A stretch of 64,000 bases of DNA from Spirometra erinaceieuropaei (Eukaryota; Platyhelminthes; Cestoda; Diphyllobothriidea; Diphyllobothriidae). The DNA is taken from positions 379,007 to 443,006 of the forward strand of contig CACRXP010000112.1 of assembly GCA_902702965.1 (NCBI GenBank), read 5' to 3'. Made by a program: the position numbers and the translations under genes. This document shows, piece after piece, positions 32,030 through 44,900 of this stretch. The notes beneath the pieces were generated by a model. That model had not been told where the DNA came from. It was given only the letters and a program-made list of their open reading frames with translations, and ran no database searches. The number at the start of each line of letters is the position of its first letter. Positions within the stretch are counted from its first letter, which is position 1.

Positions 32030-34389
32030 TGAGCATTGGCATCGCTACAGCATGACAGCATCAGCAAAAGCTGTTCAGCCGCCTCAAAAGCTGCATGGGC
32101 TGCTAATCGAAGTTTAGTCGGCCTCGCCTTCGGCTTCAAAATATCAATCAAGAAAGCTAGGGTCGTTGAACATTTGGGAATAAAACGTCGGTAGCGATCG
32201 ATTAAGTCAACGAAGCGCAAAAGCTGCTTAAGTATCTTGGGAGCAAGGAAAAACGAAATGCCCTCGACTGTCCCTGGAAGTGGTATGTTTCAATGCTGGT
32301 CGACGTGGTGACCAAAGAAATCAAGGGAAGTGACGCCAAAGAGACATTTATCGAAATTTAGGTGCAAACCGTCTTGCTGGAATCAATAGGATAAATGGCG
32401 CAAGTGCGATGAATGCTCCTCTGCCGCAGAGCATATAACTAGTAATCGTCGATCCAGACAACTGTAAACGAGAGACACCATAAGATCTCATCGACAAAAC
32501 TCTGCAAGGACTGTGTGGCATGACGCAGACCCAAAGGCATGCGCAGAAATTCAAACAGGCCGAACGGCGTCGTGATGGCGGTCTTGGAGATGTCCTTTTC
32601 GGCGACTGGTATCTAGTGATATGCTCCCAAAAGTTTATTTAGGAAAAAACTGTTTTTCCTTGCCAAGATGTGAGAGAAATCATTAATATGGAGAACAGGT
32701 TATCGATCGCGGACAGTAGCTCTGTTAAAGACGCGAAAGTTACCGCATGGTCTTTAATCATCAGCCGCATTTGTGGGAACCATATGGAGTGGAATGGCCC
32801 ATGGGCTGGGATAAGGGTGGACAATCCACAGATTCACCATATGTTTGATTTCGTTTCTCGCTACCCGGGATGTTTAGGAAGAGGTCCCCGTGGATGAGCA
32901 TGCACGGGTTGTCCCGAGATGACCATGTGGTTTCTAACGCGTGCCGAGATTCTTCAGGGAAGTGACAGCTTTCGTAATGGGCGAGTAGTACTTCAAAATG
33001 TCAGCGAAGGGCGAGCTTGTAGTGGTCAGGTGGACGCTGACTGCAGGTTCAGAAGTGACATAACCGACAGTAAAGAGTTTAGTTTTAGTATCAACCAGCT
33101 TGCGATGCTTCAAATCGACAGCAAGACCAAAATGAAAAGTGAAATCTCACCCGATAATTGGCGCTTGAATGACGGTCTGCAAAAAAACCACTGGAAACGT
33201 TGTCGGAAACTGCTGTCAAGGGCAATTGAGCGTTGGCAGCCTGCAACGAGAACTGTGAAGGCTTGAGGTCTCGACGCCTAGGAGGGGGAATGACAATGAC
33301 CTCACCACCAGATGTTGACAAGAAAACGGAGACTGTTCGACTTTTCCTTGATGTATAAGGGGTGACTGAGTCGCGACTGCTCAGCAGTAGTTGTCGCCAG
33401 TATTGGCTTCGTGGTCCTCTAACTTCGGTGACGCATGTAAGAATGCGCGTGCCTTCCGACAGTTAGTAAGGTGCTACCAGCACAACGCTTGCGAATGTCG
33501 TTCATGTGACTTAGAACGACGGCATGAATATGACTGATTTCGAGTCCCATGTAAGCTATTCATCGCACCACACATGGTGCTCACTTGGGTTCACAATAGG
33601 CGTACAGTGTACCTTATTCTACATGGTCGTCGCGATGAGGATCGTTGGACGCTCTCAAGAAGCCTGATGACGTAGTGGCTCGTCGCGATATGCATCAGCA
33701 GAATGGCAACTACCATAAGTAGTGTCAGGCTCTGACAAGGGACTGCCTTCTAGATCAGAAGTGGCAAGTCCATCGAACCTTCTGCTGGAGACCGGTGTCT
33801 GCTGAATAGCGGCACGTGACGCGTCGATCGGGTAACACTCTTTTATCCCGCTGTGTGGTCGGCCAAGTTCTCCAGAGGAGTGCTTGTGTCGAGCATAGTC
33901 TAGGCATGCCACATAGGAGCTGGTAATCTATTAAAACAGATCTCACTATAGTTTGCAGGGCATGCGAATGACGTATAAGTTCATAGGCGTTTGGTCACCA
34001 ATTGCTACTTGAGTGAACAGTTCCATGTGCATCCGGTTGGATAATTTTGTTACATGCTCAATCACTGCGTTCTTTAATCGAGCGGACGATGTACCGCAAG
34101 GAATAGGGTGGAGGAAGTCCTCAACATCAAAGGCGACATCGAATGGGAGATTCTGCATCACGTAGGAGTGACAAGTGAGTTCGCTGGTGACATGGCTCGT
34201 CGAAGGAAGGTCTCAGTCTGCCGAAACCATACGCAAGGATAGCCCGGAGTGAATAGGAAAATTTAAAGGAGAAAACGTTAACGTCTAGGTAGTCTGTTTT
34301 GGGTTCTTTATCCGTCATGGAAGATAGTACGATGCGTAAATTTAGAGGTACGGGATCACTACTTTCGTAGTGCAAAAGATTAAAAAAAA

Positions 34390-34553
34390 CTACGAAGGAA
34401 AAAGACACAGGAAAACCTTAGTTCCCAGTAAGAGATGCAGCGTTTAATACCAAATAACAATAGCAAAAATATTGAAAAAACAGCAACGGTAAATAATTGT
34501 ACAAACTCACGAAAATGAAATCCTCTCTAGTATCATTTGTTATAGTGCGAATG
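34390..34553 (-). repeat. LTR-like repeat, 5' copy
   Basis: Matches 31873-32029 through GACACAGGAAAACC, GATGCAGCGTTTAATA, AGCAAAAATATTGAAAAAAC, CAGCAACGGTAAATAATTGT and CTAGTATCATTTGTTATAGT. The two copies have diverged clearly, so the insertion is old. Confidence 0.72.
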
Positions 34554-35390
34554 CTTCCTGTAAAGTTCGAAAAGTTCCGAACCGAAGTCAGTTATTAAAG
34601 CTTGTTAGTCGGATAAATTCGCGTACGGCAAGATACGACCGAGAAATGAAAACTGTTCGCGGAATTTAACATGCACCAGACGGGCAAAAGGCACACGTTA
34701 GCGGAAGCCGAATCCAGTCGCGCGTCTTTTAGCATATTAAAACCGCAATACAAAAAGTTTGGGTATACATGAAAATTTAGAGAGTAAAATCAAAGTCTGT
34801 GACCAAGCGCGACTGAGCACAACGGTATTTTCTGCGCCCAAAATGGGACTACTTTGACGTAGATACCACTTAGCAGTTACTGTCTCTGAGATTGCTGATG
34901 GAATTGTACGTATCAAATTAATTTCTGCGTCTCTGGAACTCTTTTCTCCGAAGTCTGTCTGAAAGGGGAATTTGTTTTTCATAGAAATCTAACGGACTAC
35001 GGTGTATATTCGCGCGCAAATACCGGCCTAGGAGAACAAATCGTTGACACCCAGGAAAATCAGTAGTTAATCAGAGCCTTCGATATACTGAAAACGGCTG
35101 TTCGTTCCTACATATATTTCATACCGTTCATATTTTTTTCTGTAAAGCGAGTTTTTAGAATTTAGGCCTGTTTTGAGCATTTGGTTTTGATTATTTGCCA
35201 TACTCCATCGTATACAGTCGCAAGTAGCAGTTACAATCACGAAAGCGAATACACACTTACGCACAAACGAAGTTCATGGACACAGGGCACATTTTTGGAA
35301 GTTTCACGACCAGGACCGACACTAGTAATGAAGGAACGTCTATTGAGATGGGCTTGCCACCCAGGATTATCGCTCGCTCTCTTTATAATT
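34554..35390. other. spacer between gypsy and LINE remnants
   Basis: No domain, repeat family or RNA gene was recognised here on either strand. Short frames only. Confidence 0.4.
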
Positions 35391-35394
35391 GCAA

Positions 35395-35495
35395 CCAGAA
35401 AATTTATCTGTATACCACATATTTTTTACGTTGCGAATAGGGTACTCAAAGGCTTGCGCCTATTTCCCTCAATAAACTGAACTGAACTGAACCAG
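35395..35495 (+). mobile_element. CR1-like LINE 3' end with ACTGA-type tail
   Basis: GAATAGGGTACTCAAAGGC and TTGCGCCTATTTCCCTC match the 3' end of the longer LINE at 38425-38460 (AATAGGGAGCTCAAAGGC...). It ends in AATAAACTGAACTGAACTGA, a short tandem tail as is usual for CR1-clade elements. Only the 3' end of this copy is visible. Confidence 0.7.
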
Positions 35496-35744
35496 GTGCT
35501 CGCAAAGCGCGCTAATAGCCTAATCACAACAATCTGTGTTAGTCACGAGGACGAGTTGTGCACTGGATGTTCCTATATTCCGCAGAAAGTCCAAAAACTC
35601 GAGAAAGAGCCGCCTGCTTTAAGGAAACTTGTGCGAGCAAACGGTGGTGAGTAAGACGCGGTTAATTGCGCCAGAGTTAGCAAGACAAAGAGCAAAACTC
35701 CAAGCAGACAAAGAACAAATTTGTGGAAAGTGATGAAACAAGCT

Positions 35745-38480
35745 CGTGGTAAGATGGAATGGACAAGCACCAAAACAGGAGTATAAAGCCCAAAACGACT
35801 CCGATGGATCTCCTGGGACCTTCAGCTGACAAAACCGCCGGAAACAGAACAAATGAACTCCTTGATCGCAAGCATTGCGTGGTCGTCCAGGGCCTAGCGG
35901 AGTCGAATGCTCCTACCCCGAAGGAAAACATTCCCGCTGGTCTTGATATTTTTCAACGCCTATTGAACAAGAGGAGGCTTGCAGCGGGAGAGAGCAACTT
36001 GGCTATTTTCAGGGGACGAGTGATACAGAGGAGTGAGATGTTGCTCTGGAACCAGGCAGTCATCATGATGGCGGCAACAAAATAATATTGGAAAACCCGA
36101 GAAACACTGTCGAATGTTGCAAACTTAATTTTTTAACACCAATGCTCACAGTCTGTTTCCAAGCTGCATAAACTGAGAACACAAGTAGCCGATACGCCTC
36201 CGGATGTTATAGCAATAACAGAAACGTGACTGTCACAGTACGTCAGTGATTGCGAATAAGCACTTACGGAACAGCAATCGTTAAGGAGAGATAGGAGAGG
36301 CCTCCGGGGAGGAGGAGTTGCCATGTATGCCAAAAGCAACTTAACACTGTGTGAGAGGATCGACAAGAGTTCCGACGACACAGAGGCAAGTTGGATGACT
36401 ATAAAGGCACAGTGGTCTCAGTCACTCGAAGTCGTATCTATCTGCAGGCCCCCGCAGGCGGATCCCGACTCAGATAATTATCTACTACAAAGCATAAAAG
36501 AGATTGTCAGTCGACCAGACTTTGTTCTCATGGGGGATTTTAATACACCCTGAATTCAATGGAGCGATATGCATGTGAAGTGCTCGAATTATGCCTTCGA
36601 TTACCGTCTACTAAAAACAGCCCTAAAAGCTCTTCTCCCGGAACATGCCCTGTTTCCAACTAGAGCTCGTGGAGTGCAATAGGCCAGTTGTCTGGACCTC
36701 GTTTTCACCAAAGATCCTGACAGTATAGACGACGCGAACTACCTACCTTCGCTCGGTCGATGTGACTACGCAGTACTTTTATGGAATTACGAGCTGTATT
36801 CTGAACCGTATAAAAACGACGATACGAGGCTAAATATATGGAAAGTGGACTTTTACCAAATGAGACAAATAGACTGGAATGTTCTCTTCTCCGGAAACGT
36901 TAACGAGGATTGGAATTTATTCAAGGATAGGTTGACGCATCTAATGAAGAGCCACTGTCCCTTATCGAAGCCTAAGACACCCAACCGATCTCAGTGGGTA
37001 ACAGGAGAACACAAAAAGGCGATCAACAAAAAAGGAAGGCTGTAGAACCAGTTTTGCGAAAACTACAACAATGCTGTTTTTACAGAGTATAGAGTTCGAA
37101 GAAATAAGGTGAAAAACCTGAGTTTCAAGTGGCAACGGGATTTTGAGAGTACCCTGTTCCACCAAACTGTTAAAAATCCGAAATTGCACATCAGATATTT
37201 GCGAAAGAGCACCCGTAACAGGAATCCCACTCCTGTCATGAGGAATGATGACGGTTTGGAGATATCGGACAGTACAAATAAGCTGGACACTTTTCTCAGT
37301 ATTTCTAATCCGTTTTCACAAGAGAAGCAGACTTCAGTCCATCTAGCTCTGACAACGTGGAAGATCCCACTATGGAAATATTATGTTTCGAGAAGAAGCG
37401 ATTTTGGGAGTGGAGTCCTACAAGGTTCGGTGCTCGAATCAACCCCCTTTCCCTTGTTCATCAAAAAATGTGTAGATGGTTTGGATTGTGATAGTGTCAT
37501 GTTTGCGGATGAAATAAACATCTGGAAAGTCATCCAGAATGCTGCCGACGAGACAAAATTCCAAGAAAATCTTTGTCGAGTGGACGAGTGGTCCTGCAGA
37601 TGACTCTGGTCCTTCATTTTGGACAAATGTACGATACTGCACCTCGGAAATCAGACCCCTAGTACGCAGCAATACCAGCTGAACGGAATGTCACTCCGGG
37701 AAGCAAAAACGCCTAAAGATCTCGGAGTTTGGGTTGCAGACAACCAAAAGCCCTCCACACAATGCTGTAAGGCGGCCAATGCCGCAACTTCAATGCTATA
37801 TGCCATCAAGCTGGCATTCGAGTTTGCAGTGAAGACTGCTTCTGCAAAGTCTTCGGCACGTTTACAAGGCCGCATCTCGAATATGCAATGCAGGCCTGAG
37901 GACCGTGGACGCATCAGGATTACAATCTGCTCGAAAGGGTGCGGAGGCAAACAACAAAATTAATAAGAGGTCAAGGTGCACTACCATACGAGATCTGCTT
38001 AACCAACATTAATTTCTATCCTCTGAGTTATAGGCAATTGCGCGGAGACTTGATACAGACTTTCCGTATCGTGCGTGGCTTGGACTGCGCCCTTCGGTGC
38101 GGTGACTTTTCCCATCTCGCCACTACACTTTACCTCCGGGGACATCCCTTCAAGCTACGTGTGCCCCAGGGTAGATTAAATGTGAAAAATTATTTTGCCT
38201 CCAACCGTGTCGGGGAACCGTGGAATAACCTGCCCGAGAGGATTGTCATGTCTCAATCTAAGGAGACATTTAAATGTCGGCCTGACGGTTATATGCTGCA
38301 GCAACAAGCGGACTATGTGACTTTTTAGCCATCAGACCAGTGACATATGTGAATCGATGTGTGCATTCAATTAGTGCTGTAATTTCTTCACATATTTGCC
38401 TATTGATCGATTTTTTATGAACAAATAGGGAGCTCAAAGGCGTAAGCCTAGTCCCATCAAATACACTGACTCATTGATTG
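35745..38480 (+). mobile_element. CR1-like non-LTR retrotransposon remnant (LINE)
   Basis: ORF1-type sequence comes first (DRKHCVVVQGLAESNAPTP near 35865), then the end of an apurinic-type endonuclease (FVLMGDFNTP near 36520-36553). Reverse transcriptase follows: GVLQGSVLESTPFPLFIKKC, then DSVMFADEINIWKVIQ, where the second catalytic Asp is Glu. The C-terminal CR1 block is NFYPLSYRQLRGDLIQTFRI and EPWNNLPERIVMS (37939-38328). The RT fingers appear deleted near 37350. Multiple stops. The 3' UTR ends near 38480, about 265 bases before the CCDC66-like start. Confidence 0.9.
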
Positions 38481-38744
38481 ATGTTGATAGAGCTAAAACT
38501 TGCTTTTTGTGCTGATTTACCGCCGTCCAGTCAATCAAAAATCGACCCTTAAAATGACGTTCGCGTATGACTGTCATATGGTTTAGCGACCATACAAATT
38601 TTAAACTCAAAAATAAAGGACAACTCAGCTTGCTTTGGCCCTCCGTTTCACTTAAATGGTGCAAATAAACCATATTGTTTAAATCATTAATTTTCTATTG
38701 GTTGCTTCGGTGAGCCGTAAATCAAACAAGTTGACACCATACGG

Positions 38745-38915
38745 ATGAGTTTGACTTCTGCAAGGTTACAGGCTTGCCTCCGAGATCAGGCACGCCTGGA
38801 AAAGCAACGAAATAAGCCAGTTAAGCAGGCTATAAAAAGTAATGGTAAACAACAATTAAGTGTCGGCATGATCTCACAGCGAAAGTTGTCTAATGTTATG
38901 GAGGGTCTGAGTAAG
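38745..38915 (+). CDS. CCDC66: CCDC66-like exon 1
   Basis: The ATG at 38745 opens a basic 57-residue stretch (begins MSLTSARLQACLRDQARLEK) ending Leu-Ser-Lys at an AAG|GTAAAC donor, phase 0. No acceptor precedes the ATG, so this is taken as the first coding exon; an upstream noncoding exon is possible. The N terminus itself matches nothing I recognise. Confidence 0.65.
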
Positions 38916-41900
38916 GTAAACACACCTTCATCTTTCGAGTTTAAGGCGCATTTATGTCATAGAATAGGATCTGTTTTCCTCTCGAATGTTTTCTCTAAAT
39001 TCCCACTAAGTTAACAGGGAATCCGGCAACACTCGCGTCGTTGGCCACGTGATCCAACAATTTGATCTTTTTAAGAGCAACAATTGTTGCTACAAAAACT
39101 CAACGAAACAGTGCGCAATAGTGTCCTTTTAAATTGAATTGCTTGTGCCCTTTAAGTTTGTGCTGAATAATATGTCTATACGTACCAGGAGGTGACTAGA
39201 GGAATGTTAGGTTGACTCAAAGTTGTTTCGGGATTTTTCTGCTTTCACTAAACCGCTCATAATTAAACGTGACCACCGCATGGGACACGAAACACTGCAC
39301 ATATGTCAAGTTCATATTTTTTTAATCGCGATGATGATTTATTTTCGCTTTAGACTTTGACGTTTTTCATTGATACTTTTTCCGCTCGAGCACAATGCCA
39401 AACGTCACTTGCGGCTGTTTTTTACAATTTTTTTTGTTTCGCAGGTTTCGCAGCTTACAAAAGGATCTCCTGTTTCACCTCCCGTCCCTAGCTGTCATGG
39501 GAATATTCCAAGGTCTTGTTTAGAGGATCCAACTCTAGATGAAGCTGTAAGAAAACTTGTGGAGTTAAATAGAGACAAACTTTCACACGAGCAACTCGTC
39601 GATCTGCTTGCATCCTTTTACTATGTAACAAATCGGTATTTTCCACGTAAGCATTCTGTTTTTCCACAATTAATATGCATACCTGGGTAGAAAGAAGTAA
39701 TCAACCACCCGCAAATGTACGTTTTTGCGATTATGACAGAGCTTCCATTTCAGTCGATCCCACAGCCGCCTGAAAAGTACACGGATCTCGAATCTTGTCA
39801 CCAGCCAGTTGCATATATTCCAGAGACTTCAGTTTCGGCAGAAAAAAATAACGACGAAGTTTCCCCTTCGCAGTCCGTTTTCTCTCTTAGAGAAAAGAAA
39901 AAGATGCAGTGGATGAAAGAACAAGGTAACAGTTAGCATTGTGAGGGCCGCCTATGGTGTTCAGCAGTTGTACAAATACTAACCCGCCTTCCATTCTACT
40001 TCACGTTTTCGCCGACAGTTTCATTAATTTTTCTCCCATCGTATAAAATTTTTCATATATTTTTCTGGTACGTCGTAATAAATGATGCCTTTTTCTCCTC
40101 ACTCGAAAGAAAAATTGTCATAACTCATGCGTCATTCTAGTTCATTAAACCTGCGTCTGTTAATGACCTCTGTACGGATTCGCATCGCTTTCACTCCAAA
40201 CATTTTAACACTTTAACAAATTTGCTCTAATACCTTTGTTATTTCTACCTATACATCACAATAAGTGTTCAAATAAATAACAGAAGTGTTCGTTGTTGAT
40301 GACAGGACCTTGACTTAGAAGAGCGAACGAAGTAGGGTCCAACTGTTTTTTGCCCTTTTCGCCGGTACACTAGGATGGATTTCGTATTTTTTTAATAGAA
40401 CTGTCACTCTTGCCTTTAAAAAACAGGTCTTGAGGCCTCCCTTACAAACCCCTGTGCCTAATTTAAGACAGGCTCTCAAAATGCTACAGAACTCGCGATC
40501 CATAGGCTATTCTGTATTATCTTAGTCATTTCTGGAAAAGTTAGTAAAAAGCTTTTATTTTGTTACTCCTTATTACTGTTTAAATTGTCGTCAATTCGAA
40601 AGTGGACTGTGTCCCTTATATACATTATTGTAATTCCACATAACTTAAAGGCAACTAACACCGGACGTACTCAAATAAAACGAATGTCGAAAAGCGTAGA
40701 AATGAGCTACATTGAATACTTATGACCCGATTCAGTCCTGAAACAGAGATATAGGCTCAGGTTTACTCAAAGCTTGTACTTGCATCCAAATAAGTTCTCG
40801 TTATATTTCGCATACTCCTATTCAACCAGCATAACTGCTAACACTCGTTACTACTTCTGCATCGAATTCGGTCTGTCGGTATCGTAGAAGAAATGAGTCG
40901 TCTGAGTGAAGCCTCCTCGTGTCCGGCACCTGCAAATTATCAGGCTCCTTCCTCGGGTGCAGACGTCTATTGGAAACCTGGCGAATTGGACAACCAAGAC
41001 CATCTGCCTCTCGGCAGTCCTGTTGTCCCCACCTCGATTGCTAGGACCGTACCGATCCCTCACATACCGCCCAACAATACTCAAGGAGGCTTTTTCATCG
41101 GCGAAGATCCAAAAGTGATGGCAGCGCAAAGGGTATGTTGTTTACTTGTTTATTCATTACTCCTGAACGAAATCTTGGTCAACGGTTACGATAGAAATGT
41201 GTCTGCGAACGCCCTGGCAAGGGAATACTTACAGTGTTGTGAAAGTGTTGTTTGCTATCTGAGTTCCCCATAAGTAGTCTTATCATTTTTGTTAGAGGTT
41301 CAGTGTACAAAGAAATTCTAATAAACACTTCACACACAGTTCGATCGTCGCGACCGACGGTGTTTACCGTTTACGTAACGTTTTGGTAACCATGATCACA
41401 ATCCTGAATTTGATCGGGTTGATTTGATGAATTGTGTAGTCCCCCAATAAATCCGAAAGCAGTCAATATCTGTTATCTATACCTTAAAAATGCTTTTGGA
41501 AATCTGTGTATTTTCATCTGATACGATATCAGTCTTATAGTCCATTTCAAGCCGTCGCCGAAAGGGACAAAAAATATTTAAATGGCCGCCTCCGACTTGC
41601 TATCGGTCATCAGCTATCCATACACCAGTCACAGGCCCTAGGCGACCCACGTTTTAGACCCGGGTCATTTGGTATGGCTCTATGATGACTACAAATTAGC
41701 CAGGAATAGTCACTTCAGTCTCCCTCGTTGATGATAGCAACATTTCCGGAGTAGATAATGTGTTTTTCTATGTGACCGCCTGCGAGGACACTCGTATGAG
41801 AATGACTTGCCCTTTCAAGGAGGAAGATTTAAACGGGATTGCTACGCGGTCAGCACTCATTGGATCAAACGGCAAGACACCGACTCGTCTTTATTTGTTT

Positions 41901-44900
41901 ATAGCTAGGAAAGTTCAAATCCGCTTCCTGGATCGCAACGCGACTTCTTTCTTCCTCTTGGTATTTACAACACGAGATAGTCAGGGTAGACAAAAACGAG
42001 GATGCATGACACTCTGAATATACCCTCCATACACCCTGGGAAGCTAATGCTGGACTGAGAGCATAGCAGTCTGTCGTAAAAACTTCGGCAGTCGTGTTCG
42101 AGGCCACGCGGATATTGTGGGAGGGGGGAAGCAGAGAGAAAGCGATAATGAGGTGGTCGCGCCGACGTCTTTGAAGATGTAGACATCGCATGGGCCTATT
42201 CGATTATGCGCACGTATACAGAAGCAGATCCTAAAGTATCACCTGCCACCCATGCAGAAATCATGCAACAAAGTCCGCTTCGTTGTCGGTGACAGGCGGC
42301 ACATTTTGTAATTGCCGCCAGTGTGTGACTCGCGTTAGACGGAGGTTTCAAGCCTCGCCAGCCACTGCGCCTAGTCTCGTATTCATTTGGCAGGGCTCGG
42401 AAATGCCTCACGTATGGGACAGGAATAAGTGGTGCGGTCATTACAGCTAAGGTACACGCTTTTCTTTGCTAAAAATAACTGACCTTGTTCTGAAACTATC
42501 ACGATGCGCCAACATCCGTGACCGAAAAAATAAATCGGTCTTACTCATGACTAATGATCGAGTTGTGGTGGTCCCGTCTGGTTGCTACCTCTATAACACT
42601 CATTTACTTTCGATCCAAGACTCTCATTGAGTGCTGGTTCGTGTTTGACACACGTAGGCGTGGCTTTGTCCTCCTCAGCCATTCTTGTCCGTCCCTAGTC
42701 GCCTTGACACTTGCCGTTAGAACATCGAGGTCTCAGTGGGGTCAATACGGCGCAATTCTGTTTTATAAACAGACTCACGCGCAGTCCTTTTCTGCGTCCA
42801 CTTTGCGACAGTGATGGCCTTACTGTCGCAGACAGCAGCGTTTTCAAAATCGTCGTTGAACTTTATCAACTGTCTACTCCCTTAAAAAATTGTCTTCCAG
42901 GTCCCATGTAAAGCGTTACACACCTTTTCTAATAATCACCGACGTCTTTGAGATATAAATTCCCGACAAAGGGTGTCCAAATCTGAGTCGCTTGAGTGTC
43001 ACACTTTTAAATTTCGACTTTCCAGAAATATCGGTCTGCCCTCCACAACACCGACGATTTGAAAGGAATGTTTATCGGGTTAGCGGGTAAGAACTGAAAG
43101 AGATCAAAACAATACGAAACGTGCGGCCTTGCCATCGGCCCAGCTCGGCTCTAAGACGGTAGTTAAGGGGAGTCGTGATTACTTTTATTGGTCGATAGTT
43201 GGGATTAGAATCAAAACCTCCTAAGCTTCTGAAATGAGCTCCCATTCACTGCAACGTAATCGGGTCTAAGCTTAAGCCTACTTCTACCTTTTGGTGAGAA
43301 CATGACTATTTCGCGAGGCTGTCGATTGTCAATTATACTCCTTGTCTTCCATGACGTTTGATGATGTACCAACTAGTAAATATCATCATATCTGAATTTC
43401 GAGGGACCAATGTCTACTTATCACCGAAATAGTACTTCTTTTCAGTAGTAAAGCTATCCGTCCAAATGTTCTGTCTTCGCAGCCGCTGCACATTCTACAC
43501 CGTACGTGATGAACTGTATTTGTGTCGAAGGTTGAGACCCTACAGTAGGTGTCGGTGGACTTTTATTTCCCACAACCGAATTGAAGTTTGTTGACCATCG
43601 AATTTTAATGGCTCTGCTCCGGCAGAATATTTACTCCGTTTGAGTAGGCCCTGTGTTAGGATTAGTAGAAGGTCTGCGTTACCGCCTCCAACGGCTCATT
43701 TTGGTCGAACACGGGAATATGAACCCGAATTCCAGGGGTCATCTATCCCCGTGTCTTAACTTGTACCCTAACCTTGACTCTAGCTCTAACACTAACCCTA
43801 AATACCTTGGAATTTACGGCAAGGCCACCTGTAATATGGTAAGTTCATATCTCTGTTCCCAACTCTCGTTTTTTGCAACAGGTAAGTGGTAGCTGAAACC
43901 TCCTGACCGCATTTGTCAAAATGCTTTCTGCTGAAATTATTTACAATGGATCGGTCCTATGCGCACAGAAGAACTTCATACAGGTCTCACAGTTGCCATG
44001 GTTCAAAGCCACCAAGCCAGCCATACGCATGTAATTACCTTTACCGGGACCCACCTCCTCCCTGGCGCTGACTGGAATTGTGGTGTTTCACTCTCCCCCT
44101 CCCATTCCCAAACCCGAGCTACTGCAGACGCATGCTCGCCAAATTGCCTTTCGAAGTGCTGATAGATGTTGACATTTGTACCCCTGCCGCTCTTAGGAAC
44201 GCCAACGGCAGGAGTGGCTGGCTGAGCTCGACAGACAGGTGCAGGAGAAAAGAGCTTTGAGGGAGAGAGAGAAGACTCGGGTGCTGAACGAGGAAATGAA
44301 GTCGCAGGTACCCTGTACGCCAGTGTACTTGAGGCACATCGACCCATCAGATGCAGGTGGCGCCCAATGCGACGACCGGGTACCCCGACTTCACGTCGTC
44401 GACGTACCACCACCACCGTCGCAACCAGCACAGTCGCAGCCAGTTCCGAACGGGATCCACGAGGCTTCTCCCTCCACCAGGGATAGAACAGCGCCGGAAG
44501 TAATTAATCCTACCCACCAGCAGCCCCATCTCCGAGACTCATTGAACCAAAATACCCCTGCTGAACAGGTCTTCTCTCGTGGCCGAGGTCTTGCAGATCT
44601 GGAGGAGAGATCCAAACAGGAGGCAATCAAAAGGAGACAGCAACAGCTGGAGCTTCAGGTAACTTCCGGCTGACAGTGCATGGACGGTTAATTTCTTTTT
44701 GTGCACTAACTGCGTAAGGACCTTCCAATGCTGGTACTTGTTAACCGGGAGGCAGTTGATGTACTAGTTAAAATCTGCTTTGATTCCGGTCCGACCCCAG
44801 CCAGTTGTCTTGGTCGCCGATGTGTCGGTGTCATGCGGTACTCATGTAAGTGCGCAAGAATTCTCTGTAGAATACTTGAGTTATCACTTATTCATTCGAG

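Larger units (their letters stand above)
31873..34553 (-). mobile_element. Ty3/gypsy LTR retrotransposon remnant, internally deleted
   Basis: In minus-strand order: a gag capsid-like part (34160-33950: RLKNAVIEH...ELFTQVAIGDQTP), a protease remnant (about 33330, FLSTSGGEVIVIPP for the usual D-T/S-G-A), reverse transcriptase (33100-32220; HHVDQH; the Tyr-x-Asp-Asp site decayed to Cys-Leu-Asp-Arg), then FVDLIDRYRRFIPKCSTT and LKPKARPTKL at 32220-32080. RNase H and integrase are missing. Similar direct repeats flank it (31873-32029 and 34390-34553). Many stops. No envelope-like part was seen. Confidence 0.88.

Noticed and set aside
44003..44431. Antisense frame across CCDC66-like exon 5 and its 5' repeat
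   Set aside because: It reads through a dispersed repeat and the reverse of a well-supported exon.
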